From NCBI RefSeq assembly GCF_029624655.1, contig NZ_JARRSA010000015.1, positions 21,496 to 85,495 of the forward strand: a DNA stretch of 64,000 nucleotides. Reading direction: 5' to 3'. Every line of letters starts with the position of its first letter. The first letter of the stretch is position 1. Under the pieces are notes generated by a model. The model made no database searches and was not told the DNA's origin. It worked only from the letters and a program-made list of their open reading frames with translations. This document shows, in pieces, positions 9,761-18,911 of this stretch. The stretch is from Roseicyclus salinarum (GTDB taxonomy: Bacteria; Pseudomonadota; Alphaproteobacteria; Rhodobacterales; Rhodobacteraceae). The translations under genes and the position numbers were made by a program.

Positions 9761-10428
9761 CAGCGCGCCTCCGGCATCGGCCATGCTTCGTAGTAGTCGC
9801 GCATGTAGAGGCGGTCGGCGTCCTCGACCGGCAGGCTCGCGACGAAGCCGGGCCGCGCCGTGATGCGCCCATACCATGCCTGCAGCGCCGGAAAGGCCTC
9901 CGTCCGCACGAAATGCCGCGCCATGTAGACGGCCTGCCCCACGCTCACGTCCGCCGCCGAGAAGCCACGGTCGAGCAGATGCTCCCGCCCCTGCAGGCGC
10001 GCGTCCACCGCCGCAAGGCACTTCCCGGCCCGCTTCGCCTCCAGCGACATGATCACCGGCGAGCGCATGGCGTCCTCGCGCAGCGCGATGTGCTGCTGGG
10101 TCAGGGCCGCGACGTGCTGGCTCAGGGTCTCGGAGAAATGCACCCAGATCAGCCAGTCGATCCGTTCCGGGTCGTCCGGCGCGCGGCCCATCCCGGTCGC
10201 GGGAAAGCGCTCGCAGAGGATCTCGGTGATCGCCCCCGTCTCCCAGATCGCCCGGCCCTCGAACTCCAGCGCGGGCACCCGCCCGGCCGGGTTCAGCGCG
10301 AGAAATTCGGGCGAGCGCAGCGACCTGTCGAAAGGCCATTCGACGACCTCGAACTCCACGGCCAGCTCGTGCAGAAGCCACAGCGTCCGCATCGACCGGC
10401 TCTGCGGAACGTGATGGAGCCGGATCAT
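9760..10428 (-). CDS. Glutathione S-transferase family protein
   Basis: A 222-residue cytosolic GST. The N-terminal thioredoxin-like half is MIRLHHVPQSRSMRTLWLLHEL then NPAGRVPALEFEGRAIWETGAI (the cis-Pro and glutathione gamma-Glu site), and the C-terminal half is helical with a GFSAADVSVGQAVYMA N-capping motif. The ATG at 10428 overlaps the mccA stop as ATGA, so it is co-translated with the leucine pathway. Its job there is unknown; GSTs of this type often act as detoxifying or disulfide-bond reductases. Confidence 0.9.
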   Translation of the reverse strand: MIRLHHVPQSRSMRTLWLLHELAVEFEVVEWPFDRSLRSPEFLALNPAGRVPALEFEGRAIWETGAITEILCERFPATGMGRAPDDPERIDWLIWVHFSETLSQHVAALTQQHIALREDAMRSPVIMSLEAKRAGKCLAAVDARLQGREHLLDRGFSAADVSVGQAVYMARHFVRTEAFPALQAWYGRITARPGFVASLPVEDADRLYMRDYYEAWPMPEAR

Positions 10429-12374
10429 GCCGCGTCCTCCGCCGGCTCGAGCAGGATCAGCGGCGCACCCGCCTCGACCTGCGATCCCTCGGCGAAGAGG
10501 ACCTCCGCGACCACCGCGTCGCGACCGGCCACGAGCGCATGTTCCATCTTCATCGCCTCCAGAACCGCCAACCGCTGGCCCCGCTCCACGCGGTCGCCGG
10601 CCGAAACGAGAACCGCCTTCACCAGTCCGGGCATCGGCGCCTCCACGCGGTCCCCTCCCGCGCCCGCCTCCGCCGCGACGTCGAGCGGGTCGATCACGTC
10701 GAACTCGTGGGCGTCGCCGTCGAAGACCACGACGCGCCCCGGAAGGCGGACGGCGCGCATCGCCGTCTTGCGCCCCTCCACCAGCCAGTCCGCGCCCGCG
10801 CGCCGCAACCCCACGCGCCCTTCCTCCACCGTGACCTCGGAGTCGCCCTCCCCCCGCGTCTCGACCGCGATCGCAAGCGTCGCGCCTTCCCGGCCCAGCC
10901 GCACGGTCTGCCGCAACCCGTGCCACAGGCGGAACCCGCAAAGCGGCGGCGGGTCCGCATCGAGCCCCATCGCCGCCACCGCCGCGAGCGCGATGACGGC
11001 CGCGCCGGGCGCGGGCGGTGCGGCAAGCTCGTCCAGATGCGCGTCGATCAGGCCGGTGTCCACGTCGCCGCAGGCGAAGCGCGGATGGCGCACGAGCCGC
11101 CGCAGGAACGCGAGGTTGGTCACCGAACCCGCCACCTCCGTCCCGGCCAGCGCGCGGTCCATCCGGCGCAGGGCGATCTCCCGCGTGGGACCGTGCACGA
11201 TCAGCTTGGCGATCATCGGGTCGTACCACGGGCTGATCTCGTCGCCCGCGCCGACGCCGGTATCCGCCCGCGCGCCCGCGCCGAAGGACAAGTGCGCAAG
11301 CCGCCCCGTCGCGGGCAGGAAGCCCTTGGGCACGTCCTCGGCATAGAGCCGCGCCTCGATGGCATGGCCCGCGATCGACAGTTCCTCCTGACGCGCGGGC
11401 AGCGCCTCTCCCGACGCGACGCGAAGCTGCCATTCCACGAGGTCCACGCCGGTGATCGCCTCCGTCACGGGATGCTCGACCTGAAGCCGCGTGTTCATCT
11501 CCATGAAGTAGAAGCGGTCGGGCCGCAGGCCGTCGCTCGCGTCCACGATGAACTCCACCGTACCTGCGCCCGCGTAGCCGATGGCCTCGGCCGCGCGCAC
11601 GGCGGCGGTGCCCATCTCCTCGCGCATGTCGGCCGTCATGCCGGGCGCGGGCGCCTCCTCGATCACCTTCTGGTGCCGGCGCTGGAGCGAGCAGTCGCGC
11701 TCGAAGAGGTGCACCGCGCGCGCGCCATCACCGAAGACCTGCACCTCGATGTGCCTCGGCTTCTCGACGAACTTCTCGATCAGGACGGCGTCGTTGCCGA
11801 AGGCGGTCGCCGCCTCGCCCTTCGCGGAGGCGAGCGCGTCCATGAACGCCTCGGGGCCCGCGACCTTGCGCATCCCCTTGCCGCCCCCGCCCGCCACGGC
11901 CTTGATCAGGACCGGGTAGCCGATCGCGTCCGCAGCACCGAACAGGTGCTCGGGCTCCTGGTTCGCGCCGTGATAGCCGGGCACGACCGGCACCCCGGCC
12001 TCCGACATCAGCGCCTTGGCCGCGTCCTTCAGGCCCATGGCCCGGATCGCCTTCGCCGAGGGGCCGACGAAGACGAGGCCCGCGGCCTCCACGGCCTCGA
12101 CGAAATCGGGGTTCTCCGACAGGAACCCGTATCCCGGATGGATCGCCTGCGCGCCCGTGGCCCGCGCGGCCTCGATGATCGTGTCGGCGCGCAGGTAGCT
12201 GTCTGCGGGCTTGGGGCCGCCGATCCGCACGGCGACATCCGCCATCCGGACATGACGCGCGTTCGCGTCGGCGTCGGAATGGACGGCGACCGTCGAGACG
12301 CCCAGCCTGCGGCACGTCTCGATCACGCGGGCCGCGATCTCGCCCCGGTTCGCGATCAGGATCCTGTCGAACAT
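10425..12374 (-). CDS. mccA: Methylcrotonyl-CoA carboxylase, biotin-containing alpha subunit
   Basis: Biotin carboxylase plus biotin carrier half of the enzyme that converts 3-methylcrotonyl-CoA to 3-methylglutaconyl-CoA. The 649-residue protein begins MFDRILIANRGEIAARV. It has the ATP-grasp loop AVAGGGGKGMRKV, the biotin-carboxylase signature YFMEMNTRLQVEHPVTE, and the biotinyl motif EAMKMEH with the lysine at about residue 609. The ATG at 12374 follows a GGGAGGGG site. It is separated from mccB by the macro/ASCH/small-ORF insert. It could in principle be a related acyl-CoA carboxylase, but the context makes MccA very likely. Confidence 0.95.
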   Translation of the reverse strand: MFDRILIANRGEIAARVIETCRRLGVSTVAVHSDADANARHVRMADVAVRIGGPKPADSYLRADTIIEAARATGAQAIHPGYGFLSENPDFVEAVEAAGLVFVGPSAKAIRAMGLKDAAKALMSEAGVPVVPGYHGANQEPEHLFGAADAIGYPVLIKAVAGGGGKGMRKVAGPEAFMDALASAKGEAATAFGNDAVLIEKFVEKPRHIEVQVFGDGARAVHLFERDCSLQRRHQKVIEEAPAPGMTADMREEMGTAAVRAAEAIGYAGAGTVEFIVDASDGLRPDRFYFMEMNTRLQVEHPVTEAITGVDLVEWQLRVASGEALPARQEELSIAGHAIEARLYAEDVPKGFLPATGRLAHLSFGAGARADTGVGAGDEISPWYDPMIAKLIVHGPTREIALRRMDRALAGTEVAGSVTNLAFLRRLVRHPRFACGDVDTGLIDAHLDELAAPPAPGAAVIALAAVAAMGLDADPPPLCGFRLWHGLRQTVRLGREGATLAIAVETRGEGDSEVTVEEGRVGLRRAGADWLVEGRKTAMRAVRLPGRVVVFDGDAHEFDVIDPLDVAAEAGAGGDRVEAPMPGLVKAVLVSAGDRVERGQRLAVLEAMKMEHALVAGRDAVVAEVLFAEGSQVEAGAPLILLEPAEDAA

Positions 12375-12447
12375 CAGCCCCTCCCGGCCTTTCCCGTCCC
12401 GGGCCGCGCGGCCCCCGTCATGTCCGGCGCCCGCGCGCCCGACCGTC

Positions 12448-12931
12448 TCATGGCGCACTCTCCGCCAGCGCCGCGTCGAAGGCCACCAGCAGCGCCCGCT
12501 CCACGGGCGCGCGCTTCTGCCCGAATCGTGGCGACCGCGATCCGCGCCGCCCGATCCGCCGGAAAGCCGTAGATCCCGGTCGAGATCGCCGGGAAGGCCA
12601 CGCGCCGGTGGCCGATCTCGGACGCGCGGGCGAGGCTCTCGCGGTAGCACGAGACGAGCCGATCGTCCTCGGCCATGTCTCCGCCGCGCCAGACCGGACC
12701 CACCGTGCGGATCACGTGACGCGCCCGCAGCCCGTGGCCGCCCGTCACCTTAGCCTGTCCAGTCCCGCATCCGCCGAGCCCGCGGCACTCCGCCGGAAGC
12801 CACGGCCCCGCCGCGCGGCGGATCGCTCCGTCGACCCCGCCGCCGCCCGGAAGCGAGCGGTTGGCCGCGTTCACGATCGCGTCCACCTCGAACGCGGCGA
12901 TGTCGCCCTCGATGACCTCGATCTCAGGCAT
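12448..12931 (-). pseudogene. Macro-domain (ADP-ribose-binding) protein with a probable frameshift
   Basis: The N-terminal part, from ATG 12931, is a clear macro domain of the YmdB type: [21 protein letters not shown], the GGGGVDGAI loop, and [13 protein letters not shown] followed by ARIAVATIR. After that the frame degenerates to arginine/glycine-rich sequence, while another frame continues with the family-like end [22 protein letters not shown] and stops at 12448. The span from ATG to that stop is 484 bases, one more than a multiple of three. A single-base indel near 12510-12527, inside a G/C run, explains this. It could be a real pseudogene or a sequencing error. Unbroken, it would be about 160 residues. 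The start overlaps the ASCH gene by 8 bases. Confidence 0.75.
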
Positions 12932-13346
12932 CGTGCGCACCCCCGAGATCCTCGACCACCTCGAACCGCTCCCAGATCAGCGCCATGTCCGGCGCGAAGA
13001 TGCCCGCGCGCCGGTAGTAGCGCTCGTGGCCCGCGCGCCAGCCCGCCAGCGTCTCGTCCTCGCCTTCCATCAGCGCCATCTCTTCCGTCATCTCCGCGAA
13101 GGTCGTCCGGCGCAGCTCCAGCGTCCGCGTGACGAGTTGCGGGCGATCCTCGAAGTCGAGAACGATGTCGCAGCGCCCGACAACCGGCTCGGCCTCGCCG
13201 GCCGCCAGTTCGGCGATGGCGGTGCAGGTGGCCCGCTTGCGCCCCGACCGCACCAGCGCGAGAAGTGCGTCCGACAGCGCCGGGCTGTCGCCGAAGCGAT
13301 AGGTCTCGGCATCACGATACCGCGCCCTGATGTCCTCGACCCTCAT
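12924..13346 (-). CDS. ASCH-domain protein
   Basis: A 140-residue ASCH/PUA-like protein. It shows the family layout [27 protein letters not shown] near residues 18-45, then a [24 protein letters not shown] strand region and the end [20 protein letters not shown] proteins are thought to bind RNA or act on modified nucleosides; some are amidohydrolases of acetylated cytidine. The GRKRATCTA motif supports this broad class. The ATG at 13346 overlaps the stop of a small upstream ORF (ATGA), and it overlaps the macro-domain gene by 8 bases. It sits within the leucine operon with no obvious metabolic link. Confidence 0.85.
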   Translation of the reverse strand: MRVEDIRARYRDAETYRFGDSPALSDALLALVRSGRKRATCTAIAELAAGEAEPVVGRCDIVLDFEDRPQLVTRTLELRRTTFAEMTEEMALMEGEDETLAGWRAGHERYYRRAGIFAPDMALIWERFEVVEDLGGAHDA

Positions 13347-13564
13347 GCCGCGCACCATGCCTGCCTGCGTCCGCCGAGACACAGGCGCGCATGGCCCGCC
13401 GCGATCATCTGCCCCCCCGGCGCGTGCCATGCGGGGCCGAGCATGAGCGCGAGCACACCGCGCGTGACCGCCATCGGGCCGAAACGACGCCCCCTCCCCG
13501 GACGCCGGGCCGGCAGGCCCATGCCCCATTTCGGGGGCCCGCGATGATCGCGGGCGAACGGCAT
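13343..13564 (-). CDS. Small basic hypothetical protein between mccB and the ASCH gene
   Basis: A 73-residue frame starting MPFARDHRGPPKWG (ATG 13564; an in-frame ATG at 13585 would add 7 residues). It is rich in Arg/Gly/Pro with one modest hydrophobic patch (MAVTRGVLALMLGPAWHAPG) and two cysteines near the end. I recognise no family. Support comes from position: it fills an otherwise empty 244-base gap in a tightly packed operon, and its stop overlaps the ASCH start as ATGA. It could still be a chance frame in GC-rich DNA. Confidence 0.45.
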   Translation of the reverse strand: MPFARDHRGPPKWGMGLPARRPGRGRRFGPMAVTRGVLALMLGPAWHAPGGQMIAAGHARLCLGGRRQAWCAA

Positions 13565-13590
13565 GACCTTCTCGCGCCGTGCCATCGCCG

Positions 13591-15192
13591 TCACATCCGG
13601 AACACGCCGAAGCGCGTCTCGCCGATGGGCGCGTTCAGCGCCGCCGAGAGCGACAGGGCCAGCACCTCGCGCGACTTGCGCGGGTCCACGATGCCGTCGT
13701 CCCAGAGGCGCGCCGAGGCGTAGAGCGGGTGCGACTGGCGCTCGAACATCTCGATCGTGGGCCGCTTGAACTCCGCCTCGGCCTCGGCGGACCAGTCCTC
13801 GCCCGCCTTCTCCATCGCCGCGCGCTTGACGGTGGCCAGAACCCCCGCCGCCTGCGCCCCACCCATGACCGAGATGCGCGAATTGGGCCATGTCCACAGG
13901 AACCGGGGCGAATAGGCGCGCCCGGCCATGCCGTAGTTTCCGGCCCCGAAGGAACCTCCGACCAGCATCGTGATCTTCGGCACCGAGGTCGTCGCGACGG
14001 CCGTGACCATCTTCGCGCCGTGGCGCGCGATGCCCTCGTTCTCGTAGCGCCGCCCCACCATGAACCCGGTGATGTTCTGCAGGAACACGAGCGGCGTCTT
14101 CCTCTGCGAGCAGAGTTCGACGAAATGCGCGGCCTTCTGGGCGCTTTCGCTGAACAGCACGCCGTTGTTGGCGACGATGCCGACGGGCAGGCCCATCACC
14201 TCGGCGAAGCCCGTCACGATGCTTTCGCCGAACCGCGGCTTGAACTCGTCGAACCAGCTGTCGTCGACAATGCGCGCGATGACCTCGCGGATGTCGTAGG
14301 GCGTCGAGGGCGAGGCGGGCACCACGTCGAACAGCTCCTCGGGGTCGTGGGCGGGCGGGCGACCGCCGAGAACCGGACCCGCGCCCCCGGCATCGCCGAG
14401 CGACGCCACCGCCCGCCGCGCCAGCGCGAGGGCGTGCGCATCGTCCTCGGCGAGGTAGTCCGCCACTCCCGAAAGCCGCGTGTGAACGTCGCCGCCGCCG
14501 AGGTCCTCCGCGCTCACGACCTCGCCCGTCGCGGCCTGCACCAGGGGCGGGCCGGCGAGGAATATCGTCCCCTGCTCCTTCACGATGATCGTGACGTCCG
14601 ACATCGCGGGCACATAGGCGCCCCCGGCGGTGCACGATCCCATGACCACCGCGATCTGCGCGATCGCCTTCGCGCTCATCCGGGCCTGGTTGAAGAAGAT
14701 GCGTCCGAAATGGTCACGGTCGGGAAAGACCTCGTCCTGCTGAGGCAGGTTCGCCCCGCCCGAATCCACGAGGTAGATACAGGGCAGCCGGCATTCCTCT
14801 GCGATCTCCTGCGCGCGGAGGTGCTTCTTGACCGTCATGGGGTAGTAGGTGCCGCCCTTCACGGTGGCGTCGTTGCACACGACCACGACCTCTCGGCCCA
14901 TGACCCGGCCGATGCCCGCGATGACCCCGGCGGCGGGGGCTGCGCCGTCATACATCCCGTGCGCCGCCGTCGCTCCGATCTCGAGGAAGGGCGATCCGGG
15001 ATCGAGCAGGTTCGCCACCCGCTCCCGCGGGAGCATCTTGCCGCGCGAGACGTGGCGGGCGCGGGCCCTCTCGCCGCCGCCCGCGGCCGCGAGCGCGGCG
15101 GCGTCCTCGGCCGCGCGCAGCGCCTCGAGATGCGCGGCGCGGTTGGCGCGGGCCTCCTCGGACCCCGCGACGAGCGACGAGCGGAGCCTCAC
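13591..15192 (-). CDS. mccB: Methylcrotonyl-CoA carboxylase, carboxyltransferase beta subunit
   Basis: Carboxyltransferase half of methylcrotonyl-CoA carboxylase, 533 residues. The crotonase-like halves carry [27 protein letters not shown] near residue 50, then [44 protein letters not shown], and C-terminal [27 protein letters not shown] and [15 protein letters not shown]. The start is the GTG at 15192, overlapping the upstream stop as GTGA and preceded by GGAG; the frame is open further upstream but the family N-terminus ([13 protein letters not shown]) begins here. Confidence 0.95.
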   Translation of the reverse strand: MRLRSSLVAGSEEARANRAAHLEALRAAEDAAALAAAGGGERARARHVSRGKMLPRERVANLLDPGSPFLEIGATAAHGMYDGAAPAAGVIAGIGRVMGREVVVVCNDATVKGGTYYPMTVKKHLRAQEIAEECRLPCIYLVDSGGANLPQQDEVFPDRDHFGRIFFNQARMSAKAIAQIAVVMGSCTAGGAYVPAMSDVTIIVKEQGTIFLAGPPLVQAATGEVVSAEDLGGGDVHTRLSGVADYLAEDDAHALALARRAVASLGDAGGAGPVLGGRPPAHDPEELFDVVPASPSTPYDIREVIARIVDDSWFDEFKPRFGESIVTGFAEVMGLPVGIVANNGVLFSESAQKAAHFVELCSQRKTPLVFLQNITGFMVGRRYENEGIARHGAKMVTAVATTSVPKITMLVGGSFGAGNYGMAGRAYSPRFLWTWPNSRISVMGGAQAAGVLATVKRAAMEKAGEDWSAEAEAEFKRPTIEMFERQSHPLYASARLWDDGIVDPRKSREVLALSLSAALNAPIGETRFGVFRM

Positions 15193-15908
15193 GAGCGGTA
15201 CTCCGGGTTCTCGAAGCCAAAGCGCGCGCCCGCGCCCCAGGCGTTGCGGTCGTTGCCCTCGTTCGGCAGGCCGCCCGCGTCCTTCAGCAGTCGCGCCATG
15301 TGCATCAGGTTCCACGTCATGATGGTCGTGTTCCGCTTGGTGAAGTCATTGTCGAAGCCGACGCGCCCGCCCCTGCCGTCGTCGTCGCCGTAGGACGGGC
15401 CGGGCCCCGCCTCGCCGATCCAGCCGCAGTCCGCCTGCGGCGGGATGACGTAGCCGAGGTGATTGAGCGCGAAGCCCACGCTCATGGCGACATGCTTGAT
15501 GCCGTCCTCGTTGCCGGTGACGGCGGTGCCGCCGACCTTGCCGTAGAAGACGGACTGGCCCTTGTCGTTCAGAAGACCCGACATCGCGTAAAGCCGTTCT
15601 ATCAGCACCCTGCAGACCGAGCTCTCCTCGCCCAGCCAGATCGGCGTGCCCACGACGAGGATGTCCGCCGCACCGACCGTCTCCCAGAGTTTCGGCCAGT
15701 CGTCGCGGTCCCAGCCATGCTCGGTCATGTCGGGGTAGACGCCGGGCGGGACGTGGTGATCGAGCATGTGCAGCCGCTCCACCGCGACACCCTGCCCCTC
15801 CATGATGCGCGCCGAAGCATCGAGCAGAAGCTGCGTGTGGCTGTCCTTCGCGCTCTTCTTGAGGGAGGTGTTGACGTAGACGGCCTTCAGGCCTCGGAAG
15901 TCGCTCAT
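15189..15908 (-). CDS. Flavodoxin-like NAD(P)H-dependent FMN reductase family protein
   Basis: A 239-residue flavodoxin-fold protein. The phosphate-binding region is near the N-terminus ([20 protein letters not shown]), followed by [26 protein letters not shown] and a later [20 protein letters not shown] segment, as in WrbA/flavodoxin_2-type proteins. It likely binds FMN and reduces a quinone or nitro-type substrate. It overlaps mccB by 4 bases and the upstream small gene by 4 bases, so it belongs to the leucine operon; a role as electron carrier there is inference. Confidence 0.88.
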   Translation of the reverse strand: MSDFRGLKAVYVNTSLKKSAKDSHTQLLLDASARIMEGQGVAVERLHMLDHHVPPGVYPDMTEHGWDRDDWPKLWETVGAADILVVGTPIWLGEESSVCRVLIERLYAMSGLLNDKGQSVFYGKVGGTAVTGNEDGIKHVAMSVGFALNHLGYVIPPQADCGWIGEAGPGPSYGDDDGRGGRVGFDNDFTKRNTTIMTWNLMHMARLLKDAGGLPNEGNDRNAWGAGARFGFENPEYRS

Positions 15909-16213
15909 GTCGCGGGCTCCTCGTCCAGGGTTTCGGGATCGACCGCCACCGCGCGGCCGCGGGCGTCGTATGCGCCCAGCCACCGCGCCCCGCCCTCGGG
16001 CTCGCAGGTCACGACCAGCCGCACGCCATCGACGGGCGAGGGCCGCGCATAGCAGTCGGTGCGCGCACCGCCCGTCTCGGCGACGTAGTCTTCCGCGGCG
16101 GCCTCGATGATCTCGGTCTCGCTCGGCACCCGCGCGTCGACGCCAAGCCTGACCCCCACCGCAAGCGCGATGGTCACGAGACCGGCAAGGGGCAGTGCGA
16201 TGCCGCGTCTCAT
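15905..16213 (-). CDS. Small exported or membrane-anchored hypothetical protein
   Basis: A 102-residue protein with an N-terminal hydrophobic helix (IALPLAGLVTIALAVGVRLGV, residues 5-25), then a short soluble domain with two cysteines (TDCYARPSP and VVTCEPEGG) that could form a disulfide outside the cytoplasm. The pattern GARWLGAYDARGRAVAVDPETL gives beta-strand character. No family recognised. It overlaps the flavodoxin-like gene by 4 bases (ATGA) and sits 7 bases after the DUF1622 gene. Confidence 0.75.
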   Translation of the reverse strand: MRRGIALPLAGLVTIALAVGVRLGVDARVPSETEIIEAAAEDYVAETGGARTDCYARPSPVDGVRLVVTCEPEGGARWLGAYDARGRAVAVDPETLDEEPAT

Positions 16214-16220
16214 GCCGCCC

Positions 16221-16601
16221 TCACCGCTCGGGGTCCTTCTTGATCTCGCGGATCTCGCGGTCGAGGAAGTAGCTGATCGCCGAGCGGATCACGACGAGCA
16301 GGGCAAGGAAGACAAGGTCCTCCAGCCGGAGGCTCAGCGCCGTGTGGATGATGTCCGACACGATCAGCAGCTCCAGCCCCGACAGGATGTAGCGGCCAAG
16401 CTCCACCCGCTCGCGGTTGATGATCTTGGCGCGCGTCGGTTCTCCCCGCCGGACCTCGGCCGTGACGAAGCCGATCAGGAAACGCACGGCGCCGATCAGC
16501 ATGACCGCGATCGCCAGAAGGTCGATGATCGCCGAGACCCATTCCAGCAGGTGCACGAGAGCCGCAAGATCCGTGTGCAGGATCCCTTCGCTCTGTTCCA
16601 T
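16221..16601 (-). CDS. DUF1622 family membrane protein
   Basis: A 126-residue membrane protein with three hydrophobic segments and the family pattern EWVSAIIDLLAIAVMLIGAVRFLIGF, then a basic cytosolic loop (RAKIINRERVELGRYILSGLELLIVSDIIHTA) and a last helix ahead of YFLDREIREIKKDPER. Function unknown in the family. The ATG at 16601 has GGAGGG about 11 bases upstream; an in-frame ATG at 16619 adds 6 residues. It sits directly after ivd. Confidence 0.85.
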   Translation of the reverse strand: MEQSEGILHTDLAALVHLLEWVSAIIDLLAIAVMLIGAVRFLIGFVTAEVRRGEPTRAKIINRERVELGRYILSGLELLIVSDIIHTALSLRLEDLVFLALLVVIRSAISYFLDREIREIKKDPER

Positions 16602-16625
16602 GTCGCCGAAGCCCTCCATCCCGCG

Positions 16626-17789
16626 TCATCCCGTGGCCGCCATCAACTCCCTTCCGACCAGCATACGCCGGATTTCCGACGTGCCCGCACCGATTTCCAT
16701 CAGCTTGGCGTCGCGGAACATGCGCGAGACCGCGCTGTCGTTCATGAACCCCGCTCCGCCCATCGCCTGCACGGCCTGGTGGGCGACCTTCATGCCCTCC
16801 TCGGAGGCGTAGAGGACGCAGGCGGCCGCGTCCTGCCGCGTGACCGCGCCCCGGTCGCAGGCCTTGGCGACCTCGTAGGCATAGGCGCGGGCAGAGTTCA
16901 TCGCCGTGTACATGTCGGCGATCTTGCCCTGCATGAGCTGGAAGTTCCCGATGGGCTGTCCGAACTGGTGACGCTCCTTCATGTAGGGCATGACCTCGTC
17001 GAGGCAGCCGGCCATGATGCCGATGTTGACGCCCGACAGCACGACGCGCTCGTAGTCGAGGCCCGACATCAGGACACGCACGCCCTTGCCTTCCTCGCCA
17101 AGGACGTTCTCGAAGGGCACCTCGACGTCCTCGAAGACCAGCTCCGCCGTGTTCGAGCCCCGCATCCCCAGCTTGTCGAAATGGGGCGAGGTGGAAAACC
17201 CCTTCATCTCCTTCTCGATGAGGAAGGCGGTGATGCCCCTGGACCCCGCCTCGGGGTCGGTCTTGGCATAGACCACGAGCGTGTCGGCGTCGGGTCCGTT
17301 GGTGATCCAGTATTTCGTGCCGTTCAGGACGTAGCGGTCATTTCGCTTCTCGGCCCTCAGCTTCATGCCCACGACGTCCGAGCCCGCGCCCGCCTCGGAC
17401 ATGGCCAGCGCGCCCACATGCTCGCCCGAGACCAGCCGGGGCAGGTATTTCCGCTTCTGCTCGGGCGTGCCGTTCAGCTTGATCTGGTTGACGCAGAGGT
17501 TGGAATGCGCGCCGTAGGACAGGCCGACCGAAGCCGAGGCGCGGCTGATCTCCTCGACCGCGACCGTGTGGGCGAGATAGCCCATGCCGGCGCCGCCGAA
17601 CTCCTCGTCCACGGTGATCCCGAGCAGGCCCAGCTCGCCCAGCTCGCGCCACAGCTCGTTCGGGAACGCATTGTCGCGGTCGATTGCGGCCGCCATCGGC
17701 TTCACCCGCTCCTGCGCCCAGCGATGCACCATCTCGCGCAGCGCGTTCACGTCGTCGCCCAGATCGAACGTCATCGAGGCCATGAACAT
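16626..17789 (-). CDS. ivd: Isovaleryl-CoA dehydrogenase
   Basis: FAD acyl-CoA dehydrogenase that oxidises isovaleryl-CoA to 3-methylcrotonyl-CoA, the first committed step after leucine transamination and decarboxylation. The 387-residue protein has [43 protein letters not shown], the isovaleryl-CoA-type active-site region [22 protein letters not shown], and the C-terminal [41 protein letters not shown]. The ATG at 17789 has GGGGAGGG 8 bases upstream. It leads the leucine operon, directly downstream of a consensus promoter and a palindromic operator. Confidence 0.96.
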   Translation of the reverse strand: MFMASMTFDLGDDVNALREMVHRWAQERVKPMAAAIDRDNAFPNELWRELGELGLLGITVDEEFGGAGMGYLAHTVAVEEISRASASVGLSYGAHSNLCVNQIKLNGTPEQKRKYLPRLVSGEHVGALAMSEAGAGSDVVGMKLRAEKRNDRYVLNGTKYWITNGPDADTLVVYAKTDPEAGSRGITAFLIEKEMKGFSTSPHFDKLGMRGSNTAELVFEDVEVPFENVLGEEGKGVRVLMSGLDYERVVLSGVNIGIMAGCLDEVMPYMKERHQFGQPIGNFQLMQGKIADMYTAMNSARAYAYEVAKACDRGAVTRQDAAACVLYASEEGMKVAHQAVQAMGGAGFMNDSAVSRMFRDAKLMEIGAGTSEIRRMLVGRELMAATG

Positions 17790-17810
17790 GGCACCCGCCC
17801 TCCCCTTAAT

Positions 17811-17824
17811 TGAACGGTTGTTCA
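17811..17824. promoter_or_regulatory. Palindromic operator overlapping the ivd transcription start
   Basis: TGAAC-GGTT-GTTCA is a perfect 5-base palindrome, extending with partial symmetry to AATTGAAC...GTTCATTT (17808-17827). It lies just downstream of and partly overlapping the -10 box of the ivd promoter, an ideal place for a repressor. The TGAACGN2-4GTTCA shape resembles TetR-family sites, including those of acyl-CoA catabolism regulators. The regulator gene is not in the window. Confidence 0.6.
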
Positions 17825-17825
17825 T

Positions 17826-17854
17826 TTAATAGGCGCCGCGCGCCGTCCTGTCAA
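17826..17854 (-). promoter_or_regulatory. Consensus sigma-70 promoter of the leucine degradation operon
   Basis: Minus-strand TTGACA (17849-17854, perfect -35), a 17-base spacer, and TATTAA (17826-17831). The expected start point is near 17819, about 30 bases before the ivd ATG. This is the best promoter match in the window. Confidence 0.8.
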
Positions 17855-17960
17855 AGGATTCGGGCGCTCGCCCCCCCCACGCCGATGGCCCGTTGCGCCC
17901 ATGCGCCGATGCCGCGATGGTGCGCGCCGCGAACACCACCTGCGGACGGACCCCGGACAA

Positions 17961-18866
17961 ATGCTGCGCTTCCATATCCACGACGTCTTCACCACGCGGC
18001 CCTTCGCGGGAAATCCGCTCGCCATCGTGGAGGGGGCCGACGCCCTGACCGACGCGCAGATGCAGACCATCGCGCGGCAGTTCAACCTGTCCGAGACGAT
18101 CTTCCTCCAGCGCCCCGACGACCCGGCCCACACCGCGAAGGTCCGAATCTTCACGCCCGGCGCCGAGATCCCCTTCGCCGGCCACCCGACCATCGGCTGC
18201 GCCCTGTTTCTCGCCGCGCGCGACGGCCTTTCGCACGTCACGCTCGAGGAGGTCGCGGGCCTCGTTCCCGTGACGATCGCCGATGCCGCGGAGGGCCCCG
18301 TGGCCGAATTCACCGCCCCGCGCCTTCCCGCGCGCATCGGCCGGACGCCCGCGCCCGCCACCGTCGCCGCCGCGATCGGCCTCGCCGAAGGCGACATCGG
18401 CCCCCATGCGCCCGGCGCATTCGAGGGCGGGCCCGCGTTCCTGTTCGCACAGGTGACGGATCTGGACGCGCTGGCGCGCGCAAGGCCCGCCGAACCGGGA
18501 TGGAGCGCCCTTCTGGACGAGACCGCGATCGATGACCGGGGACGCTCTCCGGTGGGCCTCTATGTCTACGCGGCGGACGCGCAATGCGACTACCGCGGCC
18601 GGATGTTCGCACCGCACGACGGCATCCCCGAGGACCCCGCCACGGGGTCTGCCACGGCGATCCTGTCCGCCCAGCTCCTCGCCAACGGGGCGCTGCGGGA
18701 CGGAAGCAACGTCCTCGCCCTTCGGCAGGGCGTCGAAATGGGACGCCCGAGCGCGCTTCGCCTGACCGTGGAGGTCGCCGCAGGCGCGCTTCGCGAGATC
18801 CGCGTGGCCGGCGCCTCCCGTCCCGTGGCCGAGGGTACGATCCGCGCGCCGGACGCCCGAGGATGA
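17961..18866 (+). CDS. PhzF family isomerase/epimerase-like protein
   Basis: A 301-residue protein of the PhzF/diaminopimelate-epimerase fold. The N-terminus HIHDVFTTRPFAGNPLAIV, the catalytic glutamate region NLSETIF (E45), GAEIPFAGHPTIGCA and the mirrored C-terminal half GIPEDPATGSATAILSAQL are all present. Members isomerise small metabolites; outside phenazine clusters the substrate is usually unknown, and no phenazine genes are nearby. The gene diverges from ivd; the ATG at 17961 gives the canonical N-terminus. Confidence 0.9.
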   Translation: MLRFHIHDVFTTRPFAGNPLAIVEGADALTDAQMQTIARQFNLSETIFLQRPDDPAHTAKVRIFTPGAEIPFAGHPTIGCALFLAARDGLSHVTLEEVAGLVPVTIADAAEGPVAEFTAPRLPARIGRTPAPATVAAAIGLAEGDIGPHAPGAFEGGPAFLFAQVTDLDALARARPAEPGWSALLDETAIDDRGRSPVGLYVYAADAQCDYRGRMFAPHDGIPEDPATGSATAILSAQLLANGALRDGSNVLALRQGVEMGRPSALRLTVEVAAGALREIRVAGASRPVAEGTIRAPDARG

Positions 18867-18911
18867 CGCCCCGCCTTTCCCGATCGCGGCCGGGGGCCTA
18901 TATCGGGCATC

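Noticed and set aside
12374..12940. Intact 188-residue macro-domain protein in one frame
   Set aside because: The last 60 residues are Arg/Gly/Ala-rich and unlike the family, while another frame gives the expected C-terminus.
17961..18866. Phenazine biosynthesis
   Set aside because: Only a PhzF-like protein is present; no other phz gene, and the family is widespread with other roles.
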